64,000 nucleotides of DNA from Anastrepha obliqua (GCF_027943255.1 NC_072894.1:76857601-76921600); one strand, 5' to 3'. Positions 1 to 13,309 are shown, counted from the first letter of the stretch. Notes: generated by a model not told the origin, from the letters alone. Numbers and translations: made by a program.

Positions 1-975
1 CTCGTATTTATGGCTCAAGAGAGTTTATATTCAGAATATATATGAAATCAGTATTTTGGAAAAAATATTTTTGTAGGAAATGGGGCCCCTAATTTGTCGT
101 GTACGAGTATTTATTGTTCGATTTATTTGCCAGTATTGTATTTATGGCTCATTTAGGTTCGTATTTACAATATACATACATACAGTGTCACGGCGTCTTT
201 CACAAAAAGATTCGCCTTTAAAATTAAGGGGTCCCGGTGGTCTAGAGCTCGAAAATTCAGGGTATTTTCAGGAATTTTTTACAATAAAAAAATGAAAACC
301 GATATTTAAATTTTTTAGGTTTTTTATTTAACTTCTCTTACATATAAAAATGAAAACAAAAAAAATTTTTTTAATAATTTTAATAATTTTAAAAATGGCG
401 CTGATGTTGACCCTCTCGAAAAATTAGGCCTGGACAATGTTGTCCATTTTGGCTCTTCTATTTATCTGAAACACAAAAACTAAACAAATTATTAATCAGT
501 ATGACTGTAGCTATGTCCCGTACTAGAATTAAAAAAAAAATTACTAAATGGTGCGGTTTTGAATTTGACATTCTAAAAATCGGGTATTTTTCAGTTTTTA
601 AATAAAAAATACGAAATAATTGAAATAATAATGTGGTTCTAGTACGGGCGATATCCATTGATGTTGATGTTGTTTTCAGATGATTCGGTTAAATAGTTTT
701 TTTTTTCTGACAACACCAGACCGAAAAAAGTAGTTTTGATATAATTGAGTTTAAAGTTTTGACCATTTAAATGCGACCATTGATGCCGCCGCGTGACGGA
801 CCCGACTTTACCTGTTAAAACGGCTGTAGAGTCGAAAATACTGGGAATATCCTTCCTAATTCTTAAAAGCCTATACTTTCGAAACAAAAAAAAAAAATGG
901 ATTTTCTACACCACCGGTACCCCTTACAAAAAAAGTTTATAAATTTTTACCTTTTGTTTTTAGTTATGCCATATA

Positions 976-1684
976 CAGGGTGTGCCATATAGCGTTTGCT
1001 TTGTGAACCACCTATTTTTTTGAGAATGATATGATGATGATGACATGTCAAATGTGTTCATAATTTACTTAAAGGTTTGACATTTACGAAATGGGACGCT
1101 ATACGCTTGAACAAAATTGGGAAATATTGAAAACCTATTTCCAAATTGGCGAGTCTTCTTCTTCTTCCGCGGTTACAGTAAATGGCGAGCGTTACCGTGA
1201 CATGCTTAACGAGTTTTTGTTTCCAAAAATTTAAGAGGATGACTTGGACGACATTTGGTTTCAACAGGACGGTGCAACTTGTCAGACTGCCAAAGTTACA
1301 CTCGAACTTTTGACTACCGTTTTTGAATTCCGATATCAATTGGCCGCCTCGGAGCTGTGATTTAAGCCCGTTGGACTATTTTTGTGGGGAGCCGTTAAGG
1401 AAAAATGCTATGCGAACCATCCAGAGACGATTGATGATTTAAAACACGAAATCGAAGTTGCCATTCATGAAATTGGAGCCCAAACAATCGCAAATGTGCT
1501 TAAAAATTGGGTTGATCGAATTGCCTACTGTAAAGCCAGTCGTGGCAGTCATTTGAACGATATTATTTTTAATTCCTAAATGACAATGTTCAATCTTCAA
1601 AATAAAAAAAAAAGTTTGAAAAAATATTGATTAGTTTTTTTTTTATAGCCGATTCAAAAAGCAAATTTTACATGGCCCACCCTA
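976..1684 (+). mobile_element. Internally deleted Tc1/mariner-like element
   Basis: The 709 bp element is flanked by TA and bounded by imperfect inverted repeats: the left end begins CAGGGTGTGCCATAT and the right end read backwards gives TAGGGTGGGCCATGT. A transposase remnant runs on the + strand from an ATG at 1091 (MGRYTLEQNWEILKTYF). It then jumps to the catalytic second-Asp region (WFQQDGATC) and ends with the family C-terminus (ANVLKNWVDR, SRGSHLNDIIF). Stops and frame changes lie around 1233 and 1330-1390, and the region of the first catalytic Asp is deleted. It cannot encode active enzyme but retains both ends, so it could be mobilised in trans. Confidence 0.85.
1382..1579 (+). pseudogene. 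Tc1/mariner transposase C-terminus, decayed
   Basis: This 65-codon open piece encodes the tail of the transposase of the 976-1684 element: WGAVKEKCYAN, then ETIDDLKHEIEVAI, then SRGSHLNDIIF before the stop. It is the region just after the third catalytic acidic residue in this superfamily. The catalytic stretch upstream (CDLSPLDYF in another frame, near 1358-1378) is out of frame with it, so it is the end of a broken gene rather than a small gene. An identical copy is at 23316-23513. Confidence 0.8.
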
Positions 1685-1686
1685 TA

Positions 1687-4600
1687 CTTGAACACTTAGG
1701 GTGCGTTATAGTTTATATGTCGTCTACTCTCCATTGCTGTTGTTAGTTTTTTAGCATTTTGGATAAAGAACTCTCCACATTATTTTAACATAAGGACAAG
1801 CAGTTTTATTGAAGACATTCTGTTTCCATTAATATTCGCTTTCATTAGAGCCTATCAATGCCTCTTTCTACTTTCCGTAACTGTGTAAGAGGACTCTGGT
1901 GTTTAGGGCCAAAGCTTTTTCGCAGACTTAATTTCTCATTAAGTTTGATCATGAACTTTGCGTCACAATTTTGTGTAAAGATAATCAAGGTACCGAATCC
2001 TTTTCCAGAAAAACAGCCGTTGACAAATTTTCAACAATATTTGTGCCTTTCCTTTCTGAAATTTCAAACAACAAAAGATGATTCGTCTGTGATCATAACC
2101 TTGGCCCAATCTCGGTTCAAATTTTCGTTTGCCCATAATAATCGTTTTTAAATATATTAATAATAATAATATTTATAATAAATAATATATATATAAAATA
2201 TTTTCTGGTGTCAGATTCCTTTCATTTCCCTCAGATTGAGCAAATGGTATCGTATATGCTTTTTGACGAAAGATTTTGTTTCGATCGCATGAGGCTTAGG
2301 ATAGGATTTTTTTACGAATACATTTGAATTGACTTTGCCATCGCTTTTTCAGGTTGTTTTATTCAAACTTCTGTCAGGCTCAAAATGGACGCTCTCATCA
2401 ACTTTGGAACACTTCGTTTTATGTTCTCTTTTTAAAGGAATATTTAAAAGAAATTCTAGGGAACATCCGTATATCCGATAATTACTATAATTGATCTTAT
2501 TTACTAACAAGGATTTTTTTGTTTCTTCTTAATTACTATTTGTATTAATAGTAATGATTCCATTTCTTCTTCTTACAATTTTATTGCGTGCACAAATATA
2601 ATATACAAGATAGTCGGAGGTATTTTCACCGATTTTAAACGCGACTAGAAATTCTTTACTAAAGACAGCGAGAGGGAACTATGGATATGTTTTAGCAATG
2701 GCTGGCTTACAGCGTGTCCCAGATGATTTTTAAAAACTGTTTCACAAGTGAAAAATCTGTTTACACAAAGGTTTGTTTGTTTTCAGTGTTGACACCACTT
2801 AAATGCCAAGTTTCCCAAAAGCAAAGTAGCGGCTTGCAGATGTCTCTGTCATTATTTACTCTAAATAGAGGGGCTTAGTAGGAAAGTAAGTTTATATTGA
2901 CCTGAGAGTCCATTTTGTTTCGTGGTTTAAAGAAATTCTCCTTTGACCAAAAATTCGTTAGCTTTGAATTTGATATGCGAAATGAAAATACTTTGCAAGT
3001 AGGCAAAAAAAAAAAAACATAACTGTTTGATGTAGCGACAAGTTTTGTAATTTAATTCACAGATTTATCGATTTTTTTAGTTCTTAAAATGCTGAGTGTA
3101 CTTTTTATTTGAAATATATTTCTTGTTATTTCAAATATGCTAATGAAGAACTTTGATAGTTTTCGGTTTAATTTTTCTGCCGAATTTTATACAATTATTC
3201 TGAATTTTTTCATGATGCGTCTCTGACCGAAATGCCAATTTTGAATATTTATTTCTATTTTTAGATCCACAAAATCTTCTTGGCCATTTGAATGTATGAC
3301 CGTTGATAATAAAAAAAAATGCCTGTGATTTTTTGTACTTCGTATGCATATTCTGCTTTGTTTTATTGTTTATTCACCTCTGTTTGAACCAACTTATTTT
3401 GCTCTTTCTATATTCCGTTACGCTTCCATCTTCCATTAATAAACTCTATGGAGGCGCCACTCTTTCCCATTCAGATGTAAAAAAGTTTATATTATGATTT
3501 ATTTTATATGCTTCTAAATTGATGGATGTAGTATGTACGTACGAGTGTATACGAGTAGTAGAGCTCTCGATTTTGTTCTCACATTTTCGAACAACCTGGG
3601 CGTATGAGCAACATATCTGTTTGATGTTCGTTACTCGAAAATGGGCACGAGCATATCGAGTTTTTTGATTATTTTCACTCTTTTATCAGTACTATTTTTT
3701 AAGTTTTACAAATTTTTCATACACAGTGCTAAAACCATTTAAAAACTACAGAAATGCTGACAAACAAATTGACAATATTTGTTTAGCTGCTCAAAAGCTC
3801 GAAAAATTCCGAACAAACATTTGATCGGTTGAATAATAAAACAAATTCAATTCAATACCCGACTATCTAAAGTTTTGGTGCATATGGTATACTTACCCAT
3901 ATTTCCGAGTTAAGAAATGTATACACTCTATAAAGTATGAAATTATATGCATATGTTTGTGTGTACATAGTATCCATATACTTTATTTCTAGGATAACTT
4001 TTAAATCACAGCGTATTTTGTTTGTAAGTATGCTTACATATTGGACATTTTTACATACATATGTATAAGTATATTAGTCATTTTATATTTATTGTATTTT
4101 CATAACTTTATCCACGTGCTCATGAATACATTCAAAATGTTGTGTATATATATCTACTCATACACTAAGATGCAAAACAACAAAAGTTTTGACTTCGACA
4201 TCCTCTAAAGCGTATATTAGATTTCTCATTCATAGTAGACAATTATTAAGATAATAAATATGATAATTAACTTTGAGCTAAATTTCTGGTTTCGTACTAT
4301 TTTGTCTGAATGTTTTTCATTTTCCAGTGAATACTTAAGTTGCATATATTTTACATGATTTTGGATTTTACCTGATAGCTTAGTTTTGAAAATACTATTG
4401 AAGCTCAGAATCTAATAGCGTCGAGGATATCAATATCGTCGTACAACAGAAATGTTATCTCCTACATAGTACAATGCCGTGCAATAAAGATTTCGTAGCT
4501 GTTGTATTGCTCATATCTAAAAACTTCTTTGGTATTGAATGCAACATAAAGGTTTTTGCCAATTCTGGTGAAGCTGGTTGCCTTATAACTAGAGATTATC

Positions 4601-5164
4601 TATTGCTGCCATAATTTTTTACATCTCAGTAGACGTCAGCTGATTATCAATTTTGCAACTAATCTACCAATTGTGAACGGGAATATATGTTTTTGTAGAT
4701 TTATTGTTAATCACTGCATATGTGAACGTACTTTAAGCTTGCTTTGAGATCGTTGAACACTAACATGATTTTTTCAACATTTTTCTTTTGCGTACTAGAT
4801 GTTTGGTATACTTCTTGGTATGCAAGTTATTCACTACACGTTTTGCTGCTGTTTTAACTCCTTTGGCATAGATTTTTAGAAACGCACAAATACGCTTCTA
4901 CACTCGTTAAATATTCTTATTATGTTTTGTTGACATTTCTTGTTTGTTTGTGGCGCTTCTCACTTAATGTGCATTCTTTTATAGAAAAGAGCCACCTTAT
5001 TAAATGGCAACATTGTGAAATTGTTGTCATGCAGTCTGTGAAAATTTATCATATCGGATATAAGAATGGAACAAGAAAAGTAAAACCCTTGCACAAATTA
5101 TATATTGGATTATCGTAATAAATATTCAGAATATATTTATACGAGTAAACAGGCGTGCTCAAAA
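1687..5164. other. No recognisable gene
   Basis: AT-rich sequence with short chance frames only. A small tatata/taataataata run sits near 2155-2195 and acatacatatg-type microsatellite bits near 4050-4070. I see no homology to a mobile element or host gene. It is duplicated unchanged at 23621-27098. Confidence 0.5.
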
Positions 5165-5600
5165 TAATGCCACAGTGAATTCTTTTTTTTAATTTTGACT
5201 ACTTATTTATTTTTTGTAATTTTTTTTTTACAATATATATTATTAAAATTTTTTTGTTTAAATTTTTTATATTTTTAAATTTTTATTTTAATTTTTTAAT
5301 TTTTTTTTAATATTTTTATTTTAAATTTTTTTAAATTATGTTTATTAATGTTTGCAATTTTTTAATTTCTATAATATAATATAGATTATACAAAAACCAT
5401 ATAATTCAAAGTTGCAAAATTTTGTACAGAATTGAAAATTAAAAAAAAATGTTTATAAAAACTTCTAAATATTTAGACAGAATTTTTAGTTAAATTCTTG
5501 GCTTGCAGTTTGATAGCTCATTCAATTAGCTCATAATATTATTACGTATATATATATATATATATATATTATAAGAATAATATTTAAAATGAATCAAAAT
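5165..5600. repeat. T-rich low-complexity tract and (TA)n, possibly a MITE relic
   Basis: Long runs of T and TTTAAATTT-type sequence (5180-5345) are followed by AT-rich sequence and a TA dinucleotide tract around 5549-5570. The left boundary (caggcgtgctcaaaataatg at 5151-5170) loosely resembles the ends of the TA-flanked MITE at 55060-55805, but I could not find a matching right end. Confidence 0.45.
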
Positions 5601-6257
5601 TCGCCTTGTTCGATGTTTTAGCGGAAAACTCTGCGTTGCATGGACTTTGTTGAAGTATAACCTATATTTTTATAAAATGCAATTAAAAACAAAAAAAATA
5701 AATAAATAAATAAATAGTCAAAACAGTGAAAGCAATGTTTTTTGAAAAGAACACGCAAATCTATGAATATGCTTAGAAAAGCACAGAAAAATTTGGCAGC
5801 CCTAGCGAGGCACAGGGTAAATGCAGCATTCTTACGAGAAACGAAAACGCGATTAGATTTCATGACACACACCAAGAGGCGAATACATCTAATATGTATG
5901 AACGTGTTTCTTCGGTATTAAGGACAGCTGCCGACAATATTGTTTTATGTTCGCAAACTCACACTTCTGCTTAACCCCACATACGCACATAGCAAAGCAT
6001 ATACGCGTGCTTCCTTACTAACTTATAAATAACGTACCACCCTTGGCAACAAAATGATGATTATGATGTCCTCTGGGTGCTTTCCACATGTCTCAACGTG
6101 CTTCAGAAGCGGTTGCTATTACATAGATGTATGTATACGTGTATGTAACTCACGACCTGCATGTCAATTCGTGCCGCTAGCGTATGTAGTGGTGACGATG
6201 CAGATGACTGCGTAAATGTGGGACATCCAAATAGCTGGCCTGACCAGCTGGCACGTG

Positions 6258-7393
6258 AGAAATCTGTTTCTGGCACCTAAGAACGACCTGATAGTTTCAT
6301 TTGGAAGGAAATTTGATGTCAGCAATACAGAATTCATTCAGGGAGGTTTAACGGGTATTTTCTTTACCGATGGGTCCAAGAATGAAATAGAGTCTGGAGC
6401 CGGATGGTACTTAAACGACAGTAATAAGTATCACTATGCTATAGGGTTAATGGCAACTGTTTTCTAAACTAAAGTCTTTGCCATCCTGAAAGTAGCTGGA
6501 TGGATAATCGAGAGGAGATGGAGCGGGAAATAGATTGGAGTTTTCAGCGACAGTCAGGCTGCACTGAAGGCCCCGGAGAACGCGAGGCAAACCTCAAAGA
6601 TTGTACAAGAATGTAAGAGGAAGCTTATTTCTGTCGCAAGACAAAACAGGCTTGTACTTGTATGGGTTCCAGGACACTCTGGTGTTCAAGGAAACGACAT
6701 TGCCGATGAATTGGTCAACCGTGGATCAGCGGTTCCCCCACAAGGGCCAGAGCCAATAATCGGAATCAGTTCCGCAGGAGTCATGAATTGGATCAGCGAT
6801 TATATATGCAATTTACATAAAGAGCGATGGTCCGGTCTAGAACGCTGCAGAACTGCAAAGCGTTTTGAGACAAGTCCAAACAGAAAACTGTCAAACCTTC
6901 TACTAAAACTTGGAAGGAAAGACGTTCGGTTGATGGTCGTTATTATTACAGGACACAACCCATGGGGTTAGCATATGACCACCATTTCAATCAGCGAGGG
7001 CCCAATGTGCCTGTCTTGCGTGGAGGAGGCGGATAGCAATGAGCACTTTCTCTGTGAGTGTCCTGCCTTTGCTAGAGCACGGCTACGAGTATTGGGTTCC
7101 GATGTCATGAGAATGAGTAATATTCGTTTTTTAAAACTGACTGGAGGATATTTACAGATTTGCCAAAGAATCTGGAAAATTCTTACACGACAAACTACAT
7201 TTACCTCTGTCTCTATTCCTTCCTATCTCTTTCTCTGATACTTTTCTCCTTTCCTCCTTGACTATCTACTCTCTTTCCAGAGCTCTAAATACAATGGGCT
7301 TTATAGCCTGAGTATTTTAGGAGCCACCAAATCTCTTCGTGCTCCTTAGTGCGACCTACTCAAATTAAAAAAAATTAAAAGAAATAAAATAAA
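6258..7393 (+). pseudogene. LINE 3' end: RNase H and Cys/His tail, broken
   Basis: A 5'-truncated non-LTR retrotransposon. In order: RNase H with FFTDGSKNE (first catalytic Asp, about 6350-6385), a broken segment where the usual second acidic residue of a T-E-VFAI motif reads TK after a stop (6465-6480), FSDSQAAL (third, about 6540-6565), and WVPGHSGVQGNDIADEL (about 6664-6715). A Cys-rich knuckle follows (CLSCVEEAD...HFLCECPAF, about 7005-7075). Stops at 6465 and 6969 and the lost acidic residue mark it as dead. The 3' end is A-rich (about 7362-7393), as expected for target-primed insertion. The architecture fits I/R1/LOA-type LINEs; the clade is not certain. Its first base coincides with the end of the segmental duplication. 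Confidence 0.8.
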
Positions 7394-7437
7394 CGGTCAC
7401 AACTTTGTGATAAGTCGCGCTGCTATTATCAGGTGTA
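7394..7437 (-). repeat. Right-end fragment of the TA-flanked MITE family
   Basis: The sequence from gtcacaactttg to gctgctattatcaggtgta resembles the right end of the complete MITE at 55060-55805 (gtcaaaactttg ... gctgttattagtgtgaacacaggtgta), allowing small gaps. It lies directly against the A-rich tail of the LINE. Confidence 0.4.
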
Positions 7438-7439
7438 CA

Positions 7440-8785
7440 TATCACACAATTGTCTACGCATTTAAAATATCCTATCCTGCATTTGTATAAAGAATATTTC
7501 CCTTATTTGCTGTGCTTCTGGGAACTGAAAAACTTACTTTCAGCCAGAAAGCAGAACAGCTCTTTGTGACTTAATTTTAGCCGATGTTTTATTTATTTTT
7601 GAGATGAAAGATTTCCAAAGGCCACGAAATAAATTTTTAAGCAAAATCATGTCTTCAACGGCGGTTTTGAATTCCATTGTTACATTTGTTAGCTTCAATC
7701 TACAGACATGAATAAGTATTAGTAACAAGACTTTTCTTTATATTGGCTTTTCTGTATTTCGCTAGATTTTTATTTGGATGATTTGGTTGAAATTTTGTTG
7801 GTACTCGGATTTTATAACCGCGAGCTTACTCGTATATCCTCATTGTTCATGAGTTTCTTGCTTAGGCGGTGAAGCGCCATCAGTCCTCGTTGTCTTCTAT
7901 ATCATCTAATGTTAGAACCAGGAAATAGGCTGCTTCGTCAGGGTGCACCAAAGGGAGCGAGGTATATTATAGGTAGGTGGTTATGTCATATACCTATGTT
8001 GAGTATGCGTGGTCAATTCTAGAGCGCAATTAAAATTCGTTTTCCCCTACTTTGTATTGGATTTATCAGATTAATCTTATTCGCCCGAATTGTTTACTAA
8101 ATAGTCAGCTTGACTTTATTTATGAACCAGCTTTGCAGTGCTAGTTTGTCTATATGGTCCAGTTAAATTATGTTTACACGCCCAATTTTGCAGGCTCAAA
8201 CATAGTTTAGAAAATTCATCACAGTTAAACTATCAGTGGCCCTTAGGGAAATGAATATTAATGCTATGGTGTCCTTGACGGAGATTTCAGCCACACTGCG
8301 GTAGCATTAAAGCTTTCACTGCCACTGTAAAATCTTTCTAGCTTCATAAAATGGTGGCAGGAAATAACTGAAATCATATATGAACATATATACTCGTCCA
8401 CAAGCACACCCACACTCTCGTAATGCGCTTAATTACAATGGATTTAGAAATCCTGTATTACTCCTACTTATATACCTACCTATTATTCCCTGCAGTTCCA
8501 TGCAGGAGACCTGTGTATATTTCTCATTCATTCATAATTTCCAACACTTGAGGTGTTATGTGTCTACAGCAGTCGGTGATATGCACATGCACACGGGTGG
8601 AAAGTGCTTTGAAAGCATTGATGCAGCTGGTAATGTTCTATGCATGTGTTGGAACTTGCGGTTTTTGTGCTGTAAATGATTTTTTGTGTACATCTTGATA
8701 TGACGGTGATTCGTTGGGAAAAGTAAGTATGCTTAACACTCTATAGGAAAATCTACTGATTTCGAATTGGAAACTTAACACACGA
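7440..8785. other. No recognisable gene
   Basis: I see no family match on either strand, only short chance frames. Confidence 0.4.
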
Positions 8786-8789
8786 GTTA

Positions 8790-9628
8790 AAAAGTCTCGG
8801 GCCTAACAAAGAAAACACGTTTTGTTTTTGTTTAAAATTAGCTTTATTTATCAACGTAATTTCCACCAAGAACAACGCAATCATTCCAGCGCCGCTCTAA
8901 CCTTTCAATACCGTTTTTAAAGAACAATTTATCTTTTGCCTCAAAATAGGCCTCAGTTTCAGAGCTATGCCTCTCATTTTAGTAAAATTTCTTTCCAGCG
9001 AGCATTTTTTAGGTCTGCGAACAGCCAGCAGTCGCTGGGAGCCAAATCTGGCGAATAGGGTGGATGCGGGAGCAATTCGAAGTTCAATTCATGTAGTTTT
9101 GCCATTGTTTTGATTGACTTGTGATACAGTGCGTCGTCTTTAAAGTGAGCAAACGCGGCTCTGTTCATCTCATAGTCTATAAAGCCTGCCTTATAAAGCC
9201 AACACGTTCTTTTGATATCTTTGCGATGTCAGTATGTTTTTATGTTTTCTGTGTATCCGTCTCATTCGGACGGTCCACTGCGTTGTGCGTCATCGGTGTC
9301 TCAACGGGCTCGTTTGAAGTCAGCAAACCATCATTTTATTGTTATTTCTCATGCAGAGGAGTCCCCATAACACTTTTCAAGCCATTGCTTCGCTTAACGG
9401 CTTTTTTCCATTAAGCAGCAGTGTAAAATTAAAACACGAAATTCTTTTTGATCCATTATTTTGAAAATAACAAAAGTAGCGTCACTCTTAGCACCATAAC
9501 TCACGGTCTAATGAATAGAATATCATGAAACTTTAACAGCTGTTTCCATAAGGTTAGTACTATCTGGAAAAGGGGCGAATGCTGCAATAAAAATAGTGCC
9601 AACGATGAGTTAGTCCCGGGACTTTGAG
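8790..9628 (-). mobile_element. Degenerate mariner-like element
   Basis: The ends are inverted: aaagtctcgggcctaac at the left and, read backwards from 9628, aaagtcccgggactaac. A transposase remnant on the minus strand includes LLPHPPYSPDLAPSDCWLF (about 9021-9077), which holds the third catalytic Asp of mariner DD34D enzymes, followed by a short C-terminus. Upstream of it the coding sequence is shredded by stops, and most of the expected ~1 kb gene is deleted or unreadable. Non-autonomous relic. Confidence 0.75.
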
Positions 9629-9858
9629 CTTGTTTGAACATATTTCCTTTGAACTACGACCTTAGCCATACAAAGATTGAACAATTCGACTCTATATTTA
9701 ATCGGCTTTAGAACAATCAGATTCTTGCACGGTCCGCATTTTGTGTAGTGGATCCCATACCAAGCAGAAACTTCAACGCTCTCGCCATGCGAAAGCGTCT
9801 GAAGCGGTTACACGATATACTTATACATAAATTGTACATATGTATGTATACACATAAG

Positions 9859-10122
9859 TGGCGCTTGCACCCGTTTTGGATGTTTGGGCGAGCTCCTCCT
9901 CCTATTTGTGGTGTGCACCTTGATGTTGTTCCACAAATGGAGGGACCCACCGTTTCATGGTGTAATTTTATTTCTTTTTTTTAGTTTTATACACTCTGAG
10001 AATTGTAATTTTCTTCCTAGGGGGGACCGTTATTGGAAAGAACCTTTTCTATAATTGGGTGATTCGTGGATTTCGAACCAATGCACTAGCGAACGGTAGC
10101 CACGTACCAACTAATTCGGCTG
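9859..10122 (-). repeat. tRNA-related SINE, copy with altered middle
   Basis: Read on the minus strand, the head has an A-box-like CAGCCGAATTAGTTGG and B-box-like TGGTTCGAAATCCA (about 10065-10122). The 3' third matches the family end: GGTCCCTCCATTTGTGG, an AACATCAAG stretch, AAATAGGAGGAGGAGCTCG, and a GTGCAAGCGCC end. The middle (about 9960-10030) is AT-rich and unlike the other copies. Confidence 0.65.
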
Positions 10123-10129
10123 TATGAGA

Positions 10130-12280
10130 GATGTAGCTTAGAACGAAAGCATCGATAAAATTATCTCAATGTTTGAATAAATTCAAATTATTATAACCTT
10201 AAAAAATTACCAAGAAAACTTAAAAAGCAGCGTCCTCCGGTGGTCATCATTGCTTCTACCTTTCCCTACAGGGGTTGTGTGCAAATGCACTTGTGAATGT
10301 AAAAATGTATCATGAATGTAGAAAAATTTTGCCAATGCCTGCAGGTGCCCGTCTACACAAATACATACAGAGGCCAGTAGCTGCTGTGTCTTGGTATGAA
10401 TTTGGTGAATGAAAACAATTTAAATACGAAATGCGGAAATCCAATCTATGCACATACTTACATACATGCAGGCGTATGTATCTATGTACGAGTAGATTCT
10501 AGCAGCTAGAATAATATTTTCATTTGAATTTCTGTCATTATCATCATTTGAAATTTGTATGCAAAGTGACACTTATGAAGCTTAAAGTGCTTTAATTTTC
10601 GTGATTATCATTGAAAGCATGCTTCTGGGCGCAAAAGCAGTGCAGTGTGGTTGAGAAAGCGTACACTTAAAGATGAAAAGTTGTCATACTTATCGTACTC
10701 AACACAATTTTACGTGTACACATAATTTTCGTCTCGACCCAAAAGTACCTACCCTTTCGGAATTTTCTTTTGTTTTTGCTTTTTTGTTTTTCTTTTGCCG
10801 AAACTGCATTTGTGCCCACAGCAAATAACAAATGCGAAGCGCTAAAGTGAAAAAGTTTGAAAAACGTGAAGAAAGTGGACTAGAGCGCCTAGGAGTGTAT
10901 GTGTGCCTCTGTCGTCCAGTAGCAACGAATTCAAATTAAACTACTTTTTGAAGTGCATGCATACATACATTCATACATATATTTAGTATGAGCGTATATT
11001 AACATATGTGTGTGTGTGCAAGCCGTGCTGTGAGCGCCTAGTTTTTTTGTGTTTTTTTGTTTGAAGTACATAAATGTCAGCAAATGTGGAGCATGTCATG
11101 TTTATGCAGCAATAGCAGCAGTGGCAGTAATCTGCTCTTGGCTTGCTTACCACAACGTTGCATTTGTTATAAATGCAGGGATTACCATGAAATGGTGCAT
11201 CCATATGGTTGATATGCAGAAATTAATCGCTGCTAGGTACTGGCCACATGCAAGGCTTGACACCTCATCGAATCGAATGCGATGTGCCAGAGTGTCAGAC
11301 TGACTAATGAATGCTTACATGCCTATGTGGTGGAATCGCTTCACTTTGAGTGTGGGCATATGCTTTTCCCTTTACTTGTTCTATTTCTATTTGAGTTCAT
11401 TTGAGTTATTACTTGTTTATCAGGGAAGATGTATTGCGATAGCATTGGAAATACATAAATTTAATTTGTTTGCATTTACGTCGTACTTACATGCAAATAC
11501 AGATGCATTAGGGTGGCCACTTAACTTTCTTCAATTTCATATTTACTAGTTCTTTTCCCCCATACAAATTATGACCACCCTAACTTACGTATTACACATG
11601 GAGATATGTATGTATTGATTTATTATAGGAGAATTTTAAATTTGTCGGTAGCCCATAAATTAAATTCAAGAAACATTTAAATGAAATTAGTAAAAGTAAA
11701 AAAATATGTACATATGTATGCACATGCATATGCAATTATCTAAAATCCCATTAAATAACTCGGTTTACAAATGAAAATTAATGTATAAAATGCAGTATGC
11801 CGATATTTTCATCGTAATTTGCCAGCAACTCCCACAGAAAACAATAGTCGCTTGCCTACTTTATTATTACATTATACTGTTTCTTTTTTTAAACTCTCTT
11901 AATTAGTTTGAAATCTACGCGATTTATGAATAAATCACAGCAGATTATTGTGTGTTAGAGGGTTTAGATTCATCTCAACGCGTTCCGCGGTTTCGGTAAT
12001 GCAACCAATTTATTCTATATACACTAACGAACTTAATCCTTAAAAATTTTCAGTTTTAGCATATTTCTGGCGTTTTGGTTGAAATTTCAGTTTTGGTGCA
12101 TTAAGAGACTTATAGTAGAATTTTATGCCATATATTTTTGTGGTACATTTTATATTCCTCTGTCATGAGTATGTTTTGACTCTTTTGCCAGAAAGGACAG
12201 TTAGAGAGTTAAAATTCTTCATAAAAACGTTTTCTGTTGTCTTTTACATTGAACTACTGAACACTTTATATATCTAAATT
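10130..12280. other. No recognisable gene or mobile element
   Basis: Non-repetitive-looking AT-rich sequence with scattered acatacata and tatgtatg microsatellite bits (about 10440-10495, 10958-10985, 11705-11730). It may be intergenic or intronic host sequence; no coding exon can be supported. Confidence 0.35.
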
Positions 12281-12286
12281 GTAAGG

Positions 12287-12475
12287 ATCATTCGGAATCA
12301 AGAGGGAACGTAGGTTCGAATCTCGGCGGAACACCAAAATTAAGAAAAAGTTTTTTCTTATTGCGGTCGCCATTCGGCAGGCATTGGCGAACCTCCGAGT
12401 GTATTTCTGCCATGAAAAAGCTACTCATAAAAAAATTTCTGCCGTTTGGAGTCGGCTTTAAACTAATTATTACTG
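12287..12475 (+). repeat. tRNA-related SINE, 5'-truncated
   Basis: It begins inside the head (cattcggaatcaagaggga), keeps the B-box-like GGTTCGAATCTC (12312-12325), then the family body: AACACCAAAATTAAG, GCGGTCGCC, CGGCAGGCATTGGC, CCTCCGAGTGTATTTCTGCC and CTGCCGTTTGGAGTCGGC. The A box and the 3' end are missing. Confidence 0.75.
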
Positions 12476-12479
12476 GTAT

Positions 12480-13305
12480 GGGCAAAAGAAAGGAAACTTT
12501 GACCCTGCCAAAGACCTTTTGCATGTGTTATTAAAAAATGAATCGATCTTTGGGGTTCGGTTTTATTTCGGAGTGATTTTGTGGCGCTCGAAATAAGTCG
12601 AATAAGTCGGATGATGAATTCACGATGTTGTTCATGTGAAAAATACTCGAAATCTTTTTATAAGAACGTTTGTGCGGTCTACTTCGAACATTATTTGAGG
12701 TGGAAGGTTGTGCTTTAACCGTGTCAGAAAATTCAAGGTGTCAAGCTGAACGCAAATGTCAATATTGGACTTAAAGCGCATAAGATATCTTGCCGATTTG
12801 TTTCACTTGTTTTGAACTGCAAAGCAAAAAGTACGATTTTTTCTTTGTTAATAGGAAGTAATTTACTACTTCTAAATCATAGCTAGTCGAACTTTGGGTC
12901 TTAATCCTTATATTCAATAAAGTCTGCATGGTTAGTATAAGTAGAACCATTTCCATTTCAGCACGAATATTTTCAAAACGCGCAAACATGCGCCTGTTTT
13001 TTCTTTTGATTTCTGTAATGGATGAAGAACCAATGAATTTTAGTTCGGTTTATTAGTAGAACGCCTTCATTTTTTGCACTCCATTTGGGTGCAACCCTGA
13101 TTGCCGTTGGAATGTATCGCAAAAAGGATAACTCCACGATAACGTAAACAAAATTCCTCGCAACATTTTGAAAAAAATGTGGGAATCTGGAAAAAAAAAT
13201 GATGAATAATCAAAGTGAAATTTCGATGAAAATTAGATGAAGGTTTATATATTTTCCACAAAATTTTAAAATTTGAATTATGTTGTTTTTGAAATAGAAT
13301 TAAAT
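12480..13305. other. No recognisable gene
   Basis: AT-rich spacer between a SINE and a degenerate mariner. No supported features. Confidence 0.4.
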
Positions 13306-13309
13306 ATAT

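Larger units (their letters stand above)
1..6257. repeat. Segmental duplication, copy 1 (left end cut by window)
   Basis: This stretch recurs at 21935-28191 with a constant offset of 21,934 bases. Every reading frame in it reappears with the same translation, and homopolymer runs and the TA microsatellite near 5549 keep the same length. Identity ends sharply after 6257, where this copy continues into a LINE 3' end and the other continues into unrelated sequence. Because base 1 already matches, the duplicated block may extend upstream of the window. Apart from the transposon at 976-1684 and a T-rich tract near 5165-5345, I recognise no gene in it. Confidence 0.95.

Noticed and set aside
5618..5875. 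85-codon minus-strand frame as a membrane protein
   Set aside because: Hydrophobicity comes from T/A-rich low-complexity sequence ((aaat)n), and the frame is merely duplicated with the segment.
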